NCBI GenBank assembly: GCA_012064415.1
Contig: SSNU01000024.1
Coordinates: 446,083 to 510,082, forward strand
Direction of reading: 5' to 3'
DNA length: 64,000 nucleotides
From: Gyrodactylus bullatarudis
Lineage: Eukaryota; Platyhelminthes; Monogenea; Gyrodactylidea; Gyrodactylidae
Shown here: positions 62,501 through 64,000 of the stretch, piece by piece
Numbering within the stretch: the first letter of the stretch is position 1
How the letters are laid out: each line of letters opens with the position of its first letter
Position numbers and translations under genes: made by a program
The notes under the pieces: generated by a model
The model's input: only the letters and a program-made list of their open reading frames with translations
Databases searched by the model: none
Told to the model about the DNA's origin: nothing

Positions 62501-63992
62501 TTTCGAATTGGATTTATTTAATAAAACTTACAAGTCATTTCTTTAAATTATTATTATTAAATGGTTTGAAAAAGTTTTACTCATCGCCTCCTCTATGAAA
62601 ATATAGATAAAAAGTTAAGAATTAAACTTATTTATGAAATAATTTTCCTAGACTCACTGTAGGACTCTATCAAATTAATATTTATGGATTATACACTCAG
62701 GCTTAAATTACTCATTGAATGACTTTGTTGCACTGAAAGAAAAATATTTCAGTTCCGAATTTAAAAACATTATAAATCACTTACCCCGTAGCCATACTAG
62801 AAGGGGTTTATAGAAATTTTTTTTCATTTCACTTTTACCCTATAACCGGTCTGAAAAACCATTCCTATTTATGATAACAACAATCTTACGTTCCATCCAA
62901 ATGGCCAATTGCGTTTATATTTTGCTGCAAGGGCCTGGAAACTTTATTAAAAACCAATTGTTAGTCTTACTGCCAGCCATCACTAAATTTAGAATTACTT
63001 GTGATTAATAATGGTCCTACCCCAATTTACAAGTACCTTCACTGTTTTATATTATAAATTTTTCTAGTTTTCTCACTGTTCCTTTCTATTTGATCATGAA
63101 AATAGAAGAGTAAAATTACTCATCGGCTGCAAGACTGTTATGAAGATTGTCAGTAATCCACTTAATCGCAGGAAACTTGCTTAACATCTCTTAAAGTCAA
63201 CCATAAGAATAAAGTATAGAAAAATTTACTTTGCTCTCCTATGCGTAGAATGAAAAATAATTGAGAAGATTTGCAAAACTTACATTTTCTTGCCATTTCT
63301 TGATATAAAACAAAACGTCAAAAGAACTTACTCATCGACGAAACGACTGACTTAGGGATTCTATATGGATTTACTTACACTGTGCTATAAAAAATAAATC
63401 CATTTTGGCTAATTTTTAAAACTCACTCGTCTCTTTTTAAAAGATTTTTTAATTATTTTAGTTTCAAATAAAAGACTCAACCAGAGGATTTAGTGTTAAC
63501 CGGGTCTCGTCAGACTATTACACCGGCTAGATATATATGATAGATTTAATGCTTAATAACATTTTCTAATTGGTTCTATAAATCCAAAGCATTAAAGAGA
63601 AAAGAATATATTCAGATAAAATTAGACTCTATCCTAATGCAAAAATATAAATAAACACAATACAAGCCTGGACTAATCAGATTTTGTCGTTGATTCAACC
63701 GACTAATCTTATATTCCTATTAACTCAAATCAGCATATCGAATCATAATTATTTATTAGTAATAAAAATTTTAAATATAATACATTAAAATGTTTGCCCT
63801 TCCAGGCCCTATTTATTATTTAATGAATTTCTTACCCTTCTTCAACGCTAAAAAAATAAAAGAAAAAAGCTTAAAACCTATTCAAATAATAAATAATTCT
63901 GTTGAATTTGAAATTATTTACTTACTTTGAATCGCTAAAGTTGATAGATTTTATTAAAAACTTTAAGCCATAATTCTCACGTATCCGTTTCG
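59154..63992 (-). CDS. Gene D: 51 micro-exons, Gly-rich centre and basic C-terminal part (continues past right edge)
   Basis: Exon starts (length): 59154(33), 59241(9), 59416(30), 59547(30), 59701(15), 59841(9), 59924(15), 60011(15), 60154(27), 60439(21), 60546(9), 60598(6), 60683(9), 60742(6 or 12), 60801(9), 60891(15), 60995(87), 61134(12), 61192(9), 61239(12), 61339(15), 61569(12), 61726(15), 61832(6), 61876(9), 61965(9), 62027(21), 62131(9), 62221(15), 62294(15), 62346(15), 62532(9), 62581(12), 62658(9), 62712(21), 62785(12), 62839(12), 62890(45), 62971(12), 63030(6), 63077(9), 63120(15), 63181(9), 63230(9), 63284(15), 63332(15), 63379(6), 63427(6), 63836(12), 63926(9), 63981(12). About 260 codons, no stop. 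Segments: VRFVDENGKK, NLAADEKEQYFDGW, PLQQNINAIGHLDGTPVIG, MVTIGTCPE, YPGYPPGTTNGWFY, MRQKYPSRW. Not recognised. Introns are about 50-400 nt. Skipping 62027 or 61134 would create TAA or TAG at the junction, so both appear required. Confidence 0.72.
60995..61081 (-). other. Longest exon of gene D (87 nt), Gly-rich
   Basis: Flanked by CTTAC on the left and CTGAAAATTTTTATT on the right. Phase-2 translation gives ESGYNFNAGHGG followed by GGAGGFGGPT. It is seven times the typical exon length here. Neighbouring micro-exons also carry Gly-Tyr-Pro (61339, GYPPG) and TTNG (61239). Confidence 0.75.
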
Positions 63993-64000
63993 CTATTTTT

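Noticed and set aside
189..63992. Assignment to the aphid bicycle family
   Set aside because: Phase-2 micro-exons agree with that family, but paired C-Y-C motifs are not seen and exons are much shorter; kept only as an analogy.
189..63992. One single gene spanning all paralogues
   Set aside because: The 3n+1 exons at 16120, 29523 and 35992 make read-through from the preceding copy frameshift to stops; separate genes fit better.

Overview
The window looks like nuclear DNA of an AT-rich invertebrate animal, G+C clearly below one third by eye. It has GT-AG (occasionally GC-AG) introns, Penelope-like retroelements, and pogo, Merlin, hAT and piggyBac-type DNA transposons. No conventional long-exon gene is visible. 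Phylum is unresolved. A SINE-like element with a Pol III B box and a hammerhead-ribozyme layout, a Merlin element and micro-exon genes together recall flatworms. Phase-2 micro-exon gene families are also known from gall-forming aphids (bicycle genes).

The dominant content is on the minus strand: more than 200 candidate micro-exons, mostly 6-21 nt, many exactly 9 nt, some only 3 nt. Nearly all have length divisible by three and are read with one codon split as 1+2 at every junction (phase-2 introns). Concatenated in transcription order they stay open in that phase. In the rightmost gene, two junctions that would create stops were resolved by an overlooked in-frame exon in the intron. Almost all of this annotation is reading of splice-site patterns by eye; RNA data would be decisive.

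Layout (minus-strand genes, 5' end to the right). Gene A, 189-16313, about 71 exons for about 300 codons, 3' end beyond the left edge: an N-terminal segment, a Cys-rich domain, then a Tyr/Ser-rich repetitive tail. Gene B, 17052-29592, is a paralogue split by a 5-kb pogo element. Gene C, 29839-35998, is a third, more diverged paralogue. A, B and C align exon by exon, including a 3-nt exon at the same place. From 46.7 to 56 kb lie sparse basic micro-exons. Gene D, 59154-63992 and beyond the right edge, has about 51 exons and encodes an unrelated protein with a Gly-rich 87-nt exon and a basic, tandemly duplicated C-terminal exon set.

Mobile elements sit between the exons: a complete pogo element with an open two-intron transposase (42525-45172) inserted in a Penelope-like element (40893-45330); an older pogo element (20194-25219) holding a nested Merlin (22521-23938, 8-bp target duplication); a hAT element (36291-37857, 8-bp duplication); an 81-bp piggyBac-like MITE; several TA-flanked foldback elements; a 1.08-kb recent direct duplication inside gene A; and a palindromic SINE-like element with hammerhead cores (17231-17714).
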